A stretch of 64,000 nucleotides of DNA from Arthrobacter sp. efr-133-TYG-118 (GCF_030209755.1 NZ_JARVRH010000002.1:169938-233937); one strand, 5' to 3'; shown: positions 26,183-36,428, numbered from the stretch's first letter. Notes: generated by a model not told the origin, from the letters alone. Program-made: numbers and translations.

Positions 26183-26562
26183 AGTGCCAGCCCACCTTCA
26201 CGTGCGCCGTCAGCGACGGCGGCGATCCGGCCGTGGTACTTGTTACCACCGCGGTCGAAGACAACCGCTTCGACGCCAGCAGCCTTGGCACGCCCGGCAA
26301 CGAGCTCGCCGACGCGCTTGGCCTTGGCAGTCTTGTCGCCGTCGAATGCACGAAGGTCAGCTTCCAAAGTGGAAGCGTAAGCCACGGTTACACCCTTGCT
26401 GTCATCGACAACCTGGACGAAGATGTGGCGTGCGGAGCGGTTGACGACCAGACGAGGACGAGCAGCCGTGCCGGTGATGCGCTTGCGGATACGAAGCTGG
26501 CGACGGCTGCGTGCAGCAGACTTGCTCTTGTTCGTACGCTTCTTGTTAATTGCGATGGCCAT
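26179..26562 (-). CDS. rplR: 50S ribosomal protein L18
   Basis: The 127-residue 5S rRNA-binding protein has [20 protein letters not shown] near residue 24 and the terminal [20 protein letters not shown]. It lies three bases after rplF and overlaps rpsE by four bases. Confidence 0.97.
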   Translation of the reverse strand: MAIAINKKRTNKSKSAARSRRQLRIRKRITGTAARPRLVVNRSARHIFVQVVDDSKGVTVAYASTLEADLRAFDGDKTAKAKRVGELVAGRAKAAGVEAVVFDRGGNKYHGRIAAVADGAREGGLAL

Positions 26563-26565
26563 GGT

Positions 26566-27102
26566 TTACTTACCAGCCTTTCCGACCTTGCGGCGGATAA
26601 CTTCGCCGGCGTAACGGACACCCTTGCCCTTGTAGGGGTCGGGCTTGCGCAGCTTGCGAATGTTGGCAGCAACCTCGCCGACCTGCTGCTTGGAGATACC
26701 AGCGACGGAGAGCTTGGTCGGCCCCTCCACCGTGAAGGTGATGCCTTCGGGAGCGGAGACATTGACCGGGTGGCTGAAGCCGAGAGCGAACTCAAGGTCA
26801 GAACCCTTGGCCTGAACGCGGTAACCGGTACCAACGATTTCAAGCTTCTTTTCGTAGCCCTTGGTGACGCCCTCGATCATGTTGGCGATCAGGGTGCGGG
26901 TCAGGCCGTGCAGGGAACGCGAAGCGCGCTCGTCGTTCGGGCGGGTGACAGTCAAGGTGCTTTCGTCCAGGGTGACCTCGATCGGGCTGGCTACAGTGTG
27001 GCTCAGCTCGCCTTTGGTGCCCTTGACGTTGATGACAGAGCCATCAACCTTAACTTCAACGCCGGCAGGAACGGTGATGGGGAGACGTCCAATACGTGAC
27101 AT
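26566..27102 (-). CDS. rplF: 50S ribosomal protein L6
   Basis: The 178-residue product has the two L6 repeats: the start [17 protein letters not shown] and the C-terminal signature [20 protein letters not shown]. It sits at the base of the L7/L12 stalk, near the factor-binding site. It follows rpsH by 18 bases. Confidence 0.98.
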   Translation of the reverse strand: MSRIGRLPITVPAGVEVKVDGSVINVKGTKGELSHTVASPIEVTLDESTLTVTRPNDERASRSLHGLTRTLIANMIEGVTKGYEKKLEIVGTGYRVQAKGSDLEFALGFSHPVNVSAPEGITFTVEGPTKLSVAGISKQQVGEVAANIRKLRKPDPYKGKGVRYAGEVIRRKVGKAGK

Positions 27103-27120
27103 TATTCTCTTCCTTTCCCG

Positions 27121-27519
27121 TTACCAGACGTACGCGAGGACTTCGCCGCCCACGCCCTTCTTGCCGGCCTGCTTGTCAGTCAGGAGGCCGGAAGAGGTGG
27201 ACAGGATTGCGATACCCAGGCCACCCAGCACGTGAGGCAGGTTGGTGGACTTCGCGTAAACGCGGAGACCAGGCTTGGAAATGCGGCGGACACCAGCGAT
27301 CGAACGCTCGCGGTTCGGACCGAACTTGAGGTCGATGGTCAGCTTCTTGCCGACTTCGGCTTCCTCTTCCTTCCAGGCAGCAATGTAGCCTTCTGCCTTC
27401 AGGATGTCGGCAACGCGTGCCTTGAGCTTGCTGTACGGCATGCTCACGGTGTCGTGGTATGCCGAGTTGGCGTTGCGCAGACGCGTAAGCATGTCTGCGA
27501 CAGGATCTGTCATAGTCAT
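27121..27519 (-). CDS. rpsH: 30S ribosomal protein S8
   Basis: The 132-residue product begins [17 protein letters not shown] and ends GGEVLAYVW, both diagnostic for S8. In many bacteria S8 controls its own operon by binding the rplE region. The 77-base gap before it is where rpsN (S14) sits in E. coli; no S14 gene is present here. Confidence 0.98.
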   Translation of the reverse strand: MTMTDPVADMLTRLRNANSAYHDTVSMPYSKLKARVADILKAEGYIAAWKEEEAEVGKKLTIDLKFGPNRERSIAGVRRISKPGLRVYAKSTNLPHVLGGLGIAILSTSSGLLTDKQAGKKGVGGEVLAYVW

Positions 27520-27596
27520 TGTGGGCTCTTGCCCTTCCTCGTAATGGTTTCCGCGTTGGCTACAAAGCAGCCGCGGCCGGACCTACTACGTAGTTG

Positions 27597-28175
27597 TTAG
27601 TCTTCGGATTTGAACGGGAAGCCAAGTGCCTTGAGCAGCGCACGGCCTTCGTCATCGGTCTTTGCAGTGGTGACAACCGTGATGTCCATACCGCGAACGC
27701 GGTCGATGGAGTCCTGGTCGATTTCGTGGAACATAACCTGTTCGGTCAGACCGAAGGTGTAGTTGCCGTTGCCGTCGAACTGCTTGCCGTTGAGGCCGCG
27801 GAAGTCGCGGATACGGGGCAGGGCGAGGGTCACGAGGCGGTCCACGAATTCCCACATACGGTCCCCACGCAGAGTTGCGTGTGCACCGATGGGCATGCCT
27901 TCGCGCAGCTTGAACTGGGCGATGGACTTGCGGGCCTTGGTTACCTGCGGCTTCTGGCCGGTGATCAGGGTGAGGTCGCGGACAGCGCCGTCGATCAGCT
28001 TGGAGTCCTTGGCGGCATCTCCAACACCCATGTTCACTACAACCTTCACCAGGCGGGGAACCTGGTTCACGTTCTCGTACTTGAATTCCTCAACCAGGGT
28101 CTGCTTGATGGAATCGGCGTACTTCGTCTTCAGACGCGGAACGATCTTCGCTGGAGTCTCGAGAGTCTCAGTCAT
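27597..28175 (-). CDS. rplE: 50S ribosomal protein L5
   Basis: The 192-residue 5S rRNA-binding protein contains the signature [20 protein letters not shown] and the C-terminal [20 protein letters not shown]. It overlaps rplX by one base. No rpsN follows it. Confidence 0.98.
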   Translation of the reverse strand: MTETLETPAKIVPRLKTKYADSIKQTLVEEFKYENVNQVPRLVKVVVNMGVGDAAKDSKLIDGAVRDLTLITGQKPQVTKARKSIAQFKLREGMPIGAHATLRGDRMWEFVDRLVTLALPRIRDFRGLNGKQFDGNGNYTFGLTEQVMFHEIDQDSIDRVRGMDITVVTTAKTDDEGRALLKALGFPFKSED

Positions 28176-28534
28176 TAGATGTCCTTCCCGGATGCCTTGG
28201 ACACGCGGACACGGACGGTCTTGGAGACGCCGTCCTTGTCAACGGTCTCGAGACGGAAACCAACGCGGGTCGGCTTCTTGGTCGAGGGGTCAACAAGAGC
28301 AACGTTGGAGACGTGGATCGGGGCCTCAACGACCTCGATGCCACCGGTCTTGGTGCCGCGCTGCGACTGACCGACCTTGGTGTGCTTGGTGACTCGGTTG
28401 ATGCCTTCTACCAGAACGCGGTTGGCATCCGGGTAAACGCGCAAAACCTTACCCTGCTTGCCGCGGTCGCCGCCGCGCTCCTGCTTGGCTCCGGTGATGA
28501 CCTGAACGAGGTCACCCTTCTTGATTTTAGCCAT
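28175..28534 (-). CDS. rplX: 50S ribosomal protein L24
   Basis: The 119-residue product has the KOW motif at its N terminus ([11 protein letters not shown], then [20 protein letters not shown]). L24 starts 50S assembly by binding the 5' end of 23S rRNA. It lies three bases after rplN. Confidence 0.97.
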   Translation of the reverse strand: MAKIKKGDLVQVITGAKQERGGDRGKQGKVLRVYPDANRVLVEGINRVTKHTKVGQSQRGTKTGGIEVVEAPIHVSNVALVDPSTKKPTRVGFRLETVDKDGVSKTVRVRVSKASGKDI

Positions 28535-28537
28535 GGA

Positions 28538-28906
28538 CTAAAGCACCTCCGGGGCCAGGGAGACGATCTTCATGAACTTCTTGTCACGGAGTTCACGACC
28601 AACCGGGCCGAAGATACGGGTACCGCGGGGGTCGCCGTCGTTCTTCAGAATCACAGCTGCGTTCTCGTCAAACTTGATGTAGGAACCATCCGCACGGCGG
28701 CGTTCCTTCTTGGTACGAACGATGACAGCCTTGACGACGTCACCCTTCTTTACGTTGCCGCCCGGGATAGCGTCCTTGACGGTTGCGACAATGACGTCGC
28801 CAATGCCTGCGTAGCGACGGCCGGATCCACCGAGAACGCGAATGGTAAGGATTTCCTTAGCACCCGTGTTGTCGGCGACCTTCAGTCGCGACTCCTGCTG
28901 AATCAA
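28538..28906 (-). CDS. rplN: 50S ribosomal protein L14
   Basis: The 122-residue product has the standard L14 length, with the start [20 protein letters not shown] and the signature block [20 protein letters not shown]14 lies at the subunit interface. It is the first gene of the spc operon, preceded by a 348-base gap holding the S10 terminator and a candidate promoter. Confidence 0.98.
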   Translation of the reverse strand: MIQQESRLKVADNTGAKEILTIRVLGGSGRRYAGIGDVIVATVKDAIPGGNVKKGDVVKAVIVRTKKERRRADGSYIKFDENAAVILKNDGDPRGTRIFGPVGRELRDKKFMKIVSLAPEVL

Positions 28907-29143
28907 TTTTTACTCCTTGCGTCGCGCCGGTTCTCAGACCGAAATGGAGCATACGGAATGAGCCTTGCGGAACGGTTGATCGGGGTGTCTCTTGACCTGC
29001 CTGGATTTTGCCAGAGCAGGCCTAAACTCCCGTGCCGCCAGCATCAGCTTCCCTTGCGGAAATAACTGCGCGGGGCAGTATGCCGCGGCACGATTGTTTA
29101 CGAGGTGGTTGTTGACGCACAACTGGCGCCATACAAACTCAAT

Positions 29144-29152
29144 ATCCTAGCA
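29144..29152 (-). promoter_or_regulatory. Extended -10 promoter element of the spc operon
   Basis: The minus strand reads GTGCTAGGATATTG, a TGN extension followed by TAGGAT. The str operon has nearly the same word, ATGCTAGAATTTTG, in the same role. The -35 match is poor, which is tolerated by extended -10 promoters. It lies just after the S10 terminator. Confidence 0.5.
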
Positions 29153-29182
29153 CGTTTTATGCTAAGGACCGAAACGCGGAAA

Positions 29183-29210
29183 GACCCGCATTCCTTCCGG
29201 AATACGGGCC
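29183..29210 (-). terminator. Terminator of the S10 operon after rpsQ
   Basis: On the minus strand GGCCCGTATTCC and GGAATGCGGGTC pair over 12 positions, two of them G-U, around a GGAA tetraloop, followed by TTTCC. It starts 45 bases after the rpsQ stop. Confidence 0.75.
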
Positions 29211-29254
29211 TTCCCACCAATCCATATCGCTGCCGGACAAGGCCCGGCGCGGGA

Positions 29255-29554
29255 TTACTTAGCCTTTTCGAGGATCTCGACCAGGCGCCACCGCTTTGTA
29301 GCGGACAGCGGGCGGGTCTCAGAGATCAGAACGAGGTCGCCGATGCCGGCGGTGTTCTGCTCGTCGTGAGCCTTGATCTTCGAGGTGCGGCGAATGACCT
29401 TGCCGTACAGAGCGTGCTTCACGCGGTCTTCAACCTGAACAACGATGGTCTTTTCCATCTTGTCAGAGACAACGTAGCCGCGACGCGTCTTACGGTAACC
29501 GCGCTGTTCAGCGCTGGCTGCTGCTTCCGTCACAGTTTCCTTCTGTTCGCTCAC
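29255..29554 (-). CDS. rpsQ: 30S ribosomal protein S17
   Basis: The 99-residue product has the S17 core [20 protein letters not shown] near residue 20 and the [18 protein letters not shown] block at the end. It has about 15 extra N-terminal residues relative to the 84-residue E. coli protein. It overlaps rpmC by four bases and ends the S10 operon. Confidence 0.97.
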   Translation of the reverse strand: MSEQKETVTEAAASAEQRGYRKTRRGYVVSDKMEKTIVVQVEDRVKHALYGKVIRRTSKIKAHDEQNTAGIGDLVLISETRPLSATKRWRLVEILEKAK

Positions 29555-29874
29555 TTGGCGTCCTCTCCAGCCTCGGCTTCGGCCTTTTCAGCCTTGGCTT
29601 CTGCCTTCTTGGACTTCTTTTCTTCCTTGGCTTCCACAACCGGTGCGGCAACCTCGGCACGAATGCCCAGCTCGCGCTCACGGAGAACGGTGTAGATGCG
29701 TGCGATGTCCTTCTTTACCGCGCGCAGACGACCGTGGTTCTCCAGCTGTCCGGTGGCGGACTGGAAACGCAGGTTGAACAGCTCTTCCTTGGACTTGCGG
29801 AGTTCTTCAACGAGACGCTCGTTGTCGAAACCGTCCAGCTGTGCGGGTGCGAGATCCTTCGACCCTACTGCCAT
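29551..29874 (-). CDS. rpmC: 50S ribosomal protein L29 with a charged C-terminal tail
   Basis: The product has 107 residues, against 63-80 in most bacteria. The L29 coiled-coil core covers about residues 8-75 ([40 protein letters not shown]). The last 30 residues are a Lys/Glu/Ala-rich low-complexity tail. L29 docks trigger factor and SRP near the exit tunnel; the tail's role is unknown. It lies two bases after rplP. Confidence 0.96.
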   Translation of the reverse strand: MAVGSKDLAPAQLDGFDNERLVEELRKSKEELFNLRFQSATGQLENHGRLRAVKKDIARIYTVLRERELGIRAEVAAPVVEAKEEKKSKKAEAKAEKAEAEAGEDAK

Positions 29875-29876
29875 TT

Positions 29877-30293
29877 CTATTCACCACCTTCGCGACGCAC
29901 AATGCGTGCCTTCAACGGCAGCTTGTGGATTGCCAGGCGCAGTGCCTCGCGAGCTACCTCTTCATTGACACCGGCGAGCTCGAAGAGAACGCGGCCCGGC
30001 TTGACGTTTGCGACCCACCATTCCGGAGAACCCTTACCGGAACCCATACGGGTTTCGGCCGGCTTCTTCGTCAGCGGACGGTCCGGATAGATGTTGATCC
30101 AGACCTTGCCGCCACGCTTGATGTGGCGGGTCATCGCGATACGGGCAGACTCGATCTGACGGTTCGTGACGTAGGCCGGGCTCAGCGCCTGAATGCCGTA
30201 CTCACCGAAAGTGACCTTGGTGCCGCCCGTAGCAGCGCCGGAACGACCCGGGTGGTGCTGCTTACGGTGCTTGACTCGACGTGGGATAAGCAT
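29877..30293 (-). CDS. rplP: 50S ribosomal protein L16
   Basis: The 138-residue product begins [17 protein letters not shown] and contains [20 protein letters not shown], both L16 hallmarks. It lies near the peptidyl transferase centre and helps place A-site tRNA. It directly abuts rpsC. Confidence 0.98.
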   Translation of the reverse strand: MLIPRRVKHRKQHHPGRSGAATGGTKVTFGEYGIQALSPAYVTNRQIESARIAMTRHIKRGGKVWINIYPDRPLTKKPAETRMGSGKGSPEWWVANVKPGRVLFELAGVNEEVAREALRLAIHKLPLKARIVRREGGE

Positions 30294-31130
30294 TTAAGCC
30301 TGTCCTCCTTCTGCTGCGGGAGCAGCAGCTTCAGCTGCCGGAGCCTCTGCAGCAACAGGTGCTGCGTCAGCTGCCGGACGGTCGGTACGACGACGGCGGT
30401 CACCACGGTCGGCGCCACCCGGGCGGCCCGGGCGGTCGCTGGGACCACGGCCGCGGGACGGAGCAGCAGCTGCCTGCTGAGCCAGTTCCTTGGCGGTGAC
30501 GTCGCCCTTGTAGATCCAGACCTTCACGCCGATGCGGCCGAAGGTGGTCTTGGCCTCGTAGAAGCCGTAGTCGATGTTCGCACGCAGGGTGTGCAGGGGC
30601 ACACGGCCTTCGCGGTAGAACTCCGAGCGGGACATTTCTGCGCCACCCAGTCGACCGGAGCAAGCAATACGGATACCCTTGGCACCCGCACGCTGTGCGG
30701 ACTGCATGGCCTTCTTCATCGCACGGCGGAAAGCCACGCGGGAAGTCAGCTGCTCAGCAACGCCCTGGGCAACAAGCTGGGCTTCCATCTCGGGGTTCTT
30801 GACCTCGAGGATGTTCAGCTGTACCTGCTTGCCGGTGAGCTTTTCGAGCTCGCCGCGAATGCGGTCCGCTTCTGCACCGCGGCGGCCGATGACGATACCC
30901 GGGCGAGCCGTGTGGATGTCCACGCGGACACGGTCACGGGTGCGCTCGATTTCGACCTTGGCGATACCAGCGCGCTCCATGCCCGTGGACATGAGCTGGC
31001 GGATGCGGATGTCTTCGCGAACGAAGTCCTTGTACCGCTGGCCAGCCTTGGTGCTGTCAGCAAACCAGTGCGATACGTGATCGGTGGTGATGCCGAGTCG
31101 GAACCCGTGCGGGTTTACTTTCTGTCCCAC
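30294..31130 (-). CDS. rpsC: 30S ribosomal protein S3
   Basis: The 278-residue product has the N-terminal [14 protein letters not shown], the KH domain around [20 protein letters not shown], and the C-terminal S3 domain ending near residue 210. A tail of about 65 residues, first rich in Arg/Gly/Asp and then Ala/Pro/Glu, follows; E. coli S3 has 233 residues. S3 lines the mRNA entry tunnel. It abuts rplV and rplP with no gap. Confidence 0.97.
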   Translation of the reverse strand: MGQKVNPHGFRLGITTDHVSHWFADSTKAGQRYKDFVREDIRIRQLMSTGMERAGIAKVEIERTRDRVRVDIHTARPGIVIGRRGAEADRIRGELEKLTGKQVQLNILEVKNPEMEAQLVAQGVAEQLTSRVAFRRAMKKAMQSAQRAGAKGIRIACSGRLGGAEMSRSEFYREGRVPLHTLRANIDYGFYEAKTTFGRIGVKVWIYKGDVTAKELAQQAAAAPSRGRGPSDRPGRPGGADRGDRRRRTDRPAADAAPVAAEAPAAEAAAPAAEGGQA

Positions 31131-31496
31131 TTAGCGAGCCTCCTCTTTCTCCGGGGTAGCGACTACCACGGTGATGTGGCTCGTGCGCTTCTTGATCTGA
31201 AATGCGCGACCCTGAGCACGCGGCTGGAACCGCTTCATGGTCGGGCCTTCATCAACAAACGCTTCGCTGATGTAGAGGTCTCCTTCGTCAAAGGCAACGC
31301 CGTCGCGGTCCGCGAGGACCCGTGCGTTTGCCATTGCCGACTGAACTACCTTGAATACCGGCTCCGAAGCTGCCTGTTCGGCGAACTTCAGAATTGCCAG
31401 AGCCTCATTCGCTTGCTTACCACGAACAAGGTTGACGACGCGCCGGGCCTTCATAGGCGTTACGCGGATGTGACGCGCAATAGCCTTGGCTTCCAT
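31131..31496 (-). CDS. rplV: 50S ribosomal protein L22
   Basis: The 121-residue product begins [20 protein letters not shown] and has the tunnel-lining hairpin region [20 protein letters not shown]. It follows rpsS by 38 bases. No mutation typical of macrolide resistance is obvious. Confidence 0.98.
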   Translation of the reverse strand: MEAKAIARHIRVTPMKARRVVNLVRGKQANEALAILKFAEQAASEPVFKVVQSAMANARVLADRDGVAFDEGDLYISEAFVDEGPTMKRFQPRAQGRAFQIKKRTSHITVVVATPEKEEAR

Positions 31497-31534
31497 TGCT
31501 TTCCTTCTCTCGTCTTTGACGTAAGTGCAGGCGC

Positions 31535-31816
31535 CTAGCGGCGCTTGCCCTTACGGTCGTCCTTGACATGGCCGCGGAATGTCCGCGTGGGAGCGAATTC
31601 GCCGAGCTTGTGCCCGACCATCGACTCGGTGACAAACACCGGAATGTGCTTGCGTCCGTCGTGCACGGCGATCGTGTGGCCGAGCATGTCGGGGACGATC
31701 ATCGAACGGCGGGACCAGGTCTTGATGACGTTCTTGGTGCCCTTTTCGTTTTCCCTGGCTACCTTTACAAAGAGGTGCTGGTCAACGAAAGGACCTTTTT
31801 TCAGGCTGCGTGGCAT
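31535..31816 (-). CDS. rpsS: 30S ribosomal protein S19
   Basis: The 93-residue product starts [19 protein letters not shown] and ends with [19 protein letters not shown], the S19 pattern. It sits in the 30S head next to S13. It lies 12 bases after rplB. Confidence 0.98.
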   Translation of the reverse strand: MPRSLKKGPFVDQHLFVKVARENEKGTKNVIKTWSRRSMIVPDMLGHTIAVHDGRKHIPVFVTESMVGHKLGEFAPTRTFRGHVKDDRKGKRR

Positions 31817-31828
31817 GTGTCCAGGCTC

Positions 31829-32668
31829 CTATCGCTTGTTCTTGCCAGTACGACGGCGACGAACAATAAGCTTGTCGCTCTCTTTGTTGGGGCGGCGGGT
31901 GCGGCCTTCACGCTTACCGTTCGGGTTGACGGGGTGACGTCCACCGGACGTCTTACCCTCGCCACCACCGTGCGGGTGGTCAACCGGGTTCATCGCGACA
32001 CCACGGACGGTCGGGCGAACGCCCTTCCAGCGCATGCGGCCGGCCTTGCCCCAGTTGATGTTCGACTGCTCGGCGTTGCCGACCTCGCCGACGGTTGCGC
32101 GGCAGCGCACGTCAACGTTGCGGATTTCACCGGAGGGCAGACGCAGCTGGGCGAAACGGCCTTCCTTGGCGACGAGCTGAACCGAAGCACCTGCGGAACG
32201 GGCCATCTTGGCGCCGCCACCCGGACGCAGTTCAACCGCGTGGATGGTGGTACCAACCGGGATGTTGCGCAGCGGCAAGTTGTTGCCCGGCTTGATGTCA
32301 GCGTCGGGGCCAGCCTCGACGAAGTCACCCTGGGACAGCTTGTTCGGAGCGATGATGTAACGCTTGGTGCCATCAACGTAGTGCAGGAGGGCGATGCGAG
32401 CCGTACGGTTCGGATCGTACTCGATTTCGGCAACGCGGGCGTTGACGCCGTCCTTGTCGTGACGACGGAAGTCGATCAGACGGTACTGGCGCTTGTGGCC
32501 ACCACCCTTGTGACGGGTAGTGATCTTACCGGTGTTGTTACGGCCGCCAGTCTTGTGCAGCGGACGCAGCAACGACTTTTCCGGAGTCGATCGCGTGATT
32601 TCGGAGAAGTCGGCTACGCTCGAGCCGCGACGGCCCGGGGTAGTCGGCTTGTATTTACGGATTCCCAT
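31829..32668 (-). CDS. rplB: 50S ribosomal protein L2
   Basis: The 279-residue product carries the universal L2 block [16 protein letters not shown] near residue 223, whose histidine lies close to the peptidyl transferase centre, and a basic tail [10 protein letters not shown]. It follows rplW by 29 bases. Confidence 0.98.
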   Translation of the reverse strand: MGIRKYKPTTPGRRGSSVADFSEITRSTPEKSLLRPLHKTGGRNNTGKITTRHKGGGHKRQYRLIDFRRHDKDGVNARVAEIEYDPNRTARIALLHYVDGTKRYIIAPNKLSQGDFVEAGPDADIKPGNNLPLRNIPVGTTIHAVELRPGGGAKMARSAGASVQLVAKEGRFAQLRLPSGEIRNVDVRCRATVGEVGNAEQSNINWGKAGRMRWKGVRPTVRGVAMNPVDHPHGGGEGKTSGGRHPVNPNGKREGRTRRPNKESDKLIVRRRRTGKNKR

Positions 32669-32697
32669 AATTCATTTCCTCGTTAAAGTGGTCTCCG

Positions 32698-33003
32698 CTA
32701 CGCGAGCGGACCGCCGAAGATGTCGATTGTGCCTTCTTTGAGGGTGACAATTGCACGCTTGGTGCTCTTGCGCTGTCCCCAGCCGAATTTGGTGCGCTTG
32801 CGCTTACCGGCACGGTTGATGGTGTTGATCGATTCGACCTTGACGGAGAAAATCTTCTCCACGGCCAGCTTGATCTCGGTCTTGTTCGAGCGGGGGTCCA
32901 CCAGGAAGGTGTACTTGCCCTCATCGATCAGGCCGTAGCTCTTTTCCGAAACGACGGGTGCAATGACGACGTCGCGCGGGTCTTTGATGGTGGCTGCACT
33001 CAC
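32698..33003 (-). CDS. rplW: 50S ribosomal protein L23
   Basis: The 101-residue product has the L23 pattern [19 protein letters not shown] near residue 16 and [19 protein letters not shown] later. L23 forms the main docking site for trigger factor and SRP at the tunnel exit. It overlaps rplD by four bases. Confidence 0.97.
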   Translation of the reverse strand: MSAATIKDPRDVVIAPVVSEKSYGLIDEGKYTFLVDPRSNKTEIKLAVEKIFSVKVESINTINRAGKRKRTKFGWGQRKSTKRAIVTLKEGTIDIFGGPLA

Positions 33004-33617
33004 TTGGCATCCTCCTCGTTCTTTGCCTTGTCAGCGATGAAAGCCTCGAACGCAGCCTTGGTGAAGACAACGTCGTCGGAAACCAGCACGTCGTAGGTGT
33101 TCAGCTGGTCTGCGTACAGAACGTGAACATCTGCGAGGTTGCGCACGGACAGTGCGGCAACGTCGTTGGCGCGCTCGATAACAACGAGCAGGTTCCTACG
33201 CTCGGAGACTGCACGCAACGCGGCCAGTGCTTCCTTGGAGGACGGCTTGGGGCCGGCGACCAGTTCAGCAACGACGTGGATGCGGCCGTTACGGGCGCGG
33301 TCCGACAGGGCGCCACGCAGTGCGGCAGCCTTCATCTTCTTGGGGGTCCGCTGGCTGTAGTCACGCGGCGTCGGTCCGTGGACAACGCCACCACCGGTCA
33401 TGTGAGGAGCACGGATGGAACCCTGACGGGCGCGGCCGGTGCCCTTCTGCTTGAACGGCTTGCGGCCTGCACCGGAAACTTCGGCGCGGGTCTTGGTCTT
33501 GTGGGTACCCTGGCGAGCAGCAGCGAGCTGTGCGACGACGACCTGGTGCAGCAGCGGCACGTTGGTCTGGACGTCGAAGATCTCTGCAGGCAGGTCTACC
33601 TTGACAGTGCTAGTCAT
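33000..33617 (-). CDS. rplD: 50S ribosomal protein L4
   Basis: The 205-residue product has the tunnel-constriction loop ([20 protein letters not shown] near residue 51) and the [20 protein letters not shown] block. In E. coli L4 represses its own S10 operon through the leader; whether this happens here cannot be told from sequence. It lies four bases after rplC. Confidence 0.97.
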   Translation of the reverse strand: MTSTVKVDLPAEIFDVQTNVPLLHQVVVAQLAAARQGTHKTKTRAEVSGAGRKPFKQKGTGRARQGSIRAPHMTGGGVVHGPTPRDYSQRTPKKMKAAALRGALSDRARNGRIHVVAELVAGPKPSSKEALAALRAVSERRNLLVVIERANDVAALSVRNLADVHVLYADQLNTYDVLVSDDVVFTKAAFEAFIADKAKNEEDAK

Positions 33618-33621
33618 CTAA

Positions 33622-34272
33622 CTAGGCTCCCTTCACGGCGGTGCGTACGAGGACGACCTGGCCGCGGGCGCCGGGGACGGCACCCTTGATAAGGAGCAGC
33701 GACTTCTCGGCGTCAACAGCGTGAACCGTGAGGTTCAGCGTGGTGTGACGTTCTGCGCCCATGCGACCGGCCATTTTCAGACCCTTGAAGACGCGGCTCG
33801 GGGTGGATGCGCCACCGATGGAACCGGGCTTGCGGTGGTTCTTGTGCGCACCGTGGGAGGCTCCAACACCGTGGAAGCCGTGACGCTTCATAACACCGGC
33901 GAAGCCCTTACCCTTGCTGGTGCCGACGACGTCGATCTTCTGACCGGCTTCGAAGAGCTCAACAGAAAGCTCCTGGCCCAGTTCGTAAGACGCGGCGTCT
34001 GCAGTGCGCAGTTCGACGACGTGGCGGCGAGGAGTTACGCCAGCCTTTTCAAAGTGACCAGCCAGCGGCTTGGTGACCTTGCGGGGATCGATCTGGCCGT
34101 AGCCGATCTGAACGGCGACATAGCCATCAGTCTCTGCATTGCGCAGCTGGGTGATGACGTTGGAGTCAGCCTGGACGACAGTTACCGGGATGAGCTTGTT
34201 GTTCTCGTCCCAGACCTGGGTCATGCCGAGCTTCGTGCCCAGCAGGCCCTTTACATTACGGGTTGCGGTCAT
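33622..34272 (-). CDS. rplC: 50S ribosomal protein L3
   Basis: The 216-residue product shows the L3 N terminus [20 protein letters not shown] and the signature [20 protein letters not shown] near residue 123, with the extension that reaches the peptidyl transferase centre. It follows rpsJ by 18 bases. Confidence 0.98.
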   Translation of the reverse strand: MTATRNVKGLLGTKLGMTQVWDENNKLIPVTVVQADSNVITQLRNAETDGYVAVQIGYGQIDPRKVTKPLAGHFEKAGVTPRRHVVELRTADAASYELGQELSVELFEAGQKIDVVGTSKGKGFAGVMKRHGFHGVGASHGAHKNHRKPGSIGGASTPSRVFKGLKMAGRMGAERHTTLNLTVHAVDAEKSLLLIKGAVPGARGQVVLVRTAVKGA

Positions 34273-34290
34273 AGTTTTCTCAGCACCTCC

Positions 34291-34599
34291 CTACAACTTG
34301 ATTTCGATGTTCACGTCGGCCGGCAGGTCGAGACGCATAAGCGAGTCAACAGCCTTCGGCGTGGGGTCGATGATGTCGATCAGACGCTTGTGAGTACGCA
34401 TTTCAAAGTGCTCACGGCTGTCCTTGTACTTGTGGGGAGAGCGGATAACGCAGTACACGTTCTTCTCCGTCGGCAGCGGCACGGGGCCTACTACCGTTGC
34501 GCCTGCGCGCGTGACCGTCTCAACGATCTTCCGCGCTGAAACATCAATGACCTCGTGGTCATATGACTTCAGCCGGATGCGGATTTTTTGTCCCGCCAT
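34291..34599 (-). CDS. rpsJ: 30S ribosomal protein S10 (NusE)
   Basis: The 102-residue product begins [19 protein letters not shown] and contains [20 protein letters not shown], the universal S10 signature. S10 also acts as NusE, linking NusG and NusB to RNA polymerase. It is the first gene of the 11-gene S10 operon. Confidence 0.98.
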
Positions 34600-34988
34600 G
34601 TCGCCTGACTCTCTTTCAGTCTGTGCTGCCCTCGAATAAAGGCTGCCCTGTTCACTTACGTGTTGTATGTGGCTGCCGAAGCATTTGAAGTAGTACTACC
34701 ACCCGCCGCACAAGCTGAATCCGGAGGGATCCGGGTTCCTCAACTTGCCGGTGTAACCGACCCCCGCGGTCGGGCGTGTCGCGATTTCCACGCAAACGCG
34801 TCCGGCTTCCTTTGGGGATCTGGGTTATGTTTGGGCTCCAGCTTGGACCCTGACACCCGGCATTATCCGGATCGGGACGCGAAGAAGCGCTTGAACAACT
34901 CACCTAGTATGCCGGAATTCCCCGGCATAAGCCAATCGGACCACCGCGGACCATTGCCATCGGCTCCTGCGCTCGGGATGATGGGGTC
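34600..34988. other. Divergent intergenic region between rpsJ and the beta-glucosidase gene
   Basis: No gene is visible in these 389 bases. It must hold the S10 promoter on the minus strand and the beta-glucosidase promoter on the plus strand. A perfect inverted repeat lies at 34908-34929. On the minus strand TTGGCT and CATACT, 18 bases apart, flank or overlap this repeat and could be the S10 promoter, leaving a leader of about 300 bases. Confidence 0.6.
34908..34929. promoter_or_regulatory. Operator-like palindrome TATGCCGG-N6-CCGGCATA
   Basis: Two eight-base arms are perfect inverted repeats with a six-base AT-containing spacer. It lies 60 bases before the beta-glucosidase start and overlaps the candidate S10 promoter, so it could bind a regulator of either unit. 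Confidence 0.45.
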
Positions 34989-36416
34989 ATGACTGTCCAA
35001 GATTCTGCCACGGTGGGGGATCTTTCAGGCCGCATCCGTCCGGACTTCACCTTGGGCGTCGCTGCTGCGGCCTTTCAGATCGAGGGCTCGCTCACGGCGG
35101 ACGGACGCGGACCGTCAAGCTGGGATGCATTTGCCGAGAAACCAGGCGCGATCGTCGACGGCCACTCCCCCGCAGTCGCGTGCGACCACTACAACCGGAC
35201 GGATGAGGACATTGCCCTCATACAGGACCTGGGCGTGGATTCCTACCGGTTCTCCCTCTCCTGGCCGCGGATTCAACCCGGCGGCAAGGGACCCATCAAC
35301 CAACAGGGCCTGGACTTCTACGACCGATTGATCGACAAGCTCCTGGACGCCGGGGTCTCCCCCATGGTGACCCTGTTCCATTGGGATACCCCCCTGCCGT
35401 TGGAGCACGACGGCGGCTGGCTGAACCGGACGACGGCGGAACGGTTCGCCGAATACTCCGCTGCGGCCGCACACCGCTTCGGTGACCGAGTGGCGCAATG
35501 GGTCACCCTCAACGAACCCGTCTCGGTCGCATTGCAAGGATATGCGCTCGGTGTCCACGCTCCCGGCAGGCGGCTGCTTTTCGATGCCTTGCCGGCTGCC
35601 CACCACCAGTTGTTGGGGCACGGCCTGGCCGTCCAGGCCCTGCGCGCTGCCGGCGTGGCGGGAACTATTGGCGTAGCCAATGTTCATTCGCCAGTCCGGC
35701 CCGCAACTAAACGCTTGGCCGACGTTCTCATGGCCAAGGCCTTCGACCTCATCTTCAACCGGGTCTATGCCGATCCCATCCTCCTGGGCCGGTACCCGAA
35801 ACCTCCGCTACAGGTGAGGCCTTGGTTCCGGGCCTTGGGCAAGGTCCGGGATGAGGATCTCAAGACCATTCACCAGCCGTTGGATTTCTACGGCTTGAAC
35901 TATTACTACCCCGTCAAGGTAGCCTCGGGCCGCGGCGACGGAAGCACCCCCGTCAGCAACCCGGAGATGATGGCCAAGCTGCCGTTCCACCTTGCGGCCT
36001 TCCCCGAATACGAAACAACGGGATTTGGTTGGCCGGTGGCTCCCGAACACCTCGGAATCCTGTTGCGGGAGCTGAAAGACCGCTACGGAGCAGCATTGCC
36101 TCCCCTGTTCATCACGGAGAGCGGCGCGAGCTTCCCGGAACCGGACCACACCCGGGGTCCAGTGCACGACGCCGACCGCATCAGCTACCTTGCTTCGCAT
36201 CTTGGCCAGGCCTTGAGGGCCACGGCCCCTGGCGGGATCGCCCACGACGTCGAACTTCTGGGTTACTACGTCTGGACGCTGCTGGACAACTTCGAATGGG
36301 CCGCCGGATATTCACAGCGATTCGGGTTGGTGCACGTTGATTTCGACACGCTTGAAAGAACCCCCAAGGACTCGTACTACTGGTACCAGTCCTTGAGCAA
36401 GGCGCGCCGAAACTGA
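34989..36416 (+). CDS. Glycoside hydrolase family 1 beta-glucosidase
   Basis: This is a 475-residue cytoplasmic enzyme without a signal peptide. The GH1 fold is clear: FTLGVAAAAFQIEGS at the N terminus, the acid/base Glu176 in VTLNEPVSVALQGYALG, and the nucleophile Glu377 in FITESGAS. Most GH1 enzymes have ITENG at the latter site; here Asn is replaced by Ser. Retaining hydrolysis of beta-glucosides such as cellobiose is likely. It stands alone and diverges from the S10 operon. The ribosome site GGGG is weak. Confidence 0.93.
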   Translation: MTVQDSATVGDLSGRIRPDFTLGVAAAAFQIEGSLTADGRGPSSWDAFAEKPGAIVDGHSPAVACDHYNRTDEDIALIQDLGVDSYRFSLSWPRIQPGGKGPINQQGLDFYDRLIDKLLDAGVSPMVTLFHWDTPLPLEHDGGWLNRTTAERFAEYSAAAAHRFGDRVAQWVTLNEPVSVALQGYALGVHAPGRRLLFDALPAAHHQLLGHGLAVQALRAAGVAGTIGVANVHSPVRPATKRLADVLMAKAFDLIFNRVYADPILLGRYPKPPLQVRPWFRALGKVRDEDLKTIHQPLDFYGLNYYYPVKVASGRGDGSTPVSNPEMMAKLPFHLAAFPEYETTGFGWPVAPEHLGILLRELKDRYGAALPPLFITESGASFPEPDHTRGPVHDADRISYLASHLGQALRATAPGGIAHDVELLGYYVWTLLDNFEWAAGYSQRFGLVHVDFDTLERTPKDSYYWYQSLSKARRN

Positions 36417-36428
36417 TTCGAAGTCCCT

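Larger units (their letters stand above)
28907..29254 (-). other. Intergenic region between the S10 and spc operons
   Basis: No gene is visible in these 348 bases. The region contains the rpsQ terminator (29183-29210) and an extended -10 element (29144-29152), leaving a 5' leader of about 230 bases before rplN whose folding I could not determine. Confidence 0.7.

Noticed and set aside
29841..31538. A 565-residue open frame on the plus strand across rplP, rpsC and rplV
   Set aside because: It crosses three certain minus-strand ribosomal genes and has no domain.
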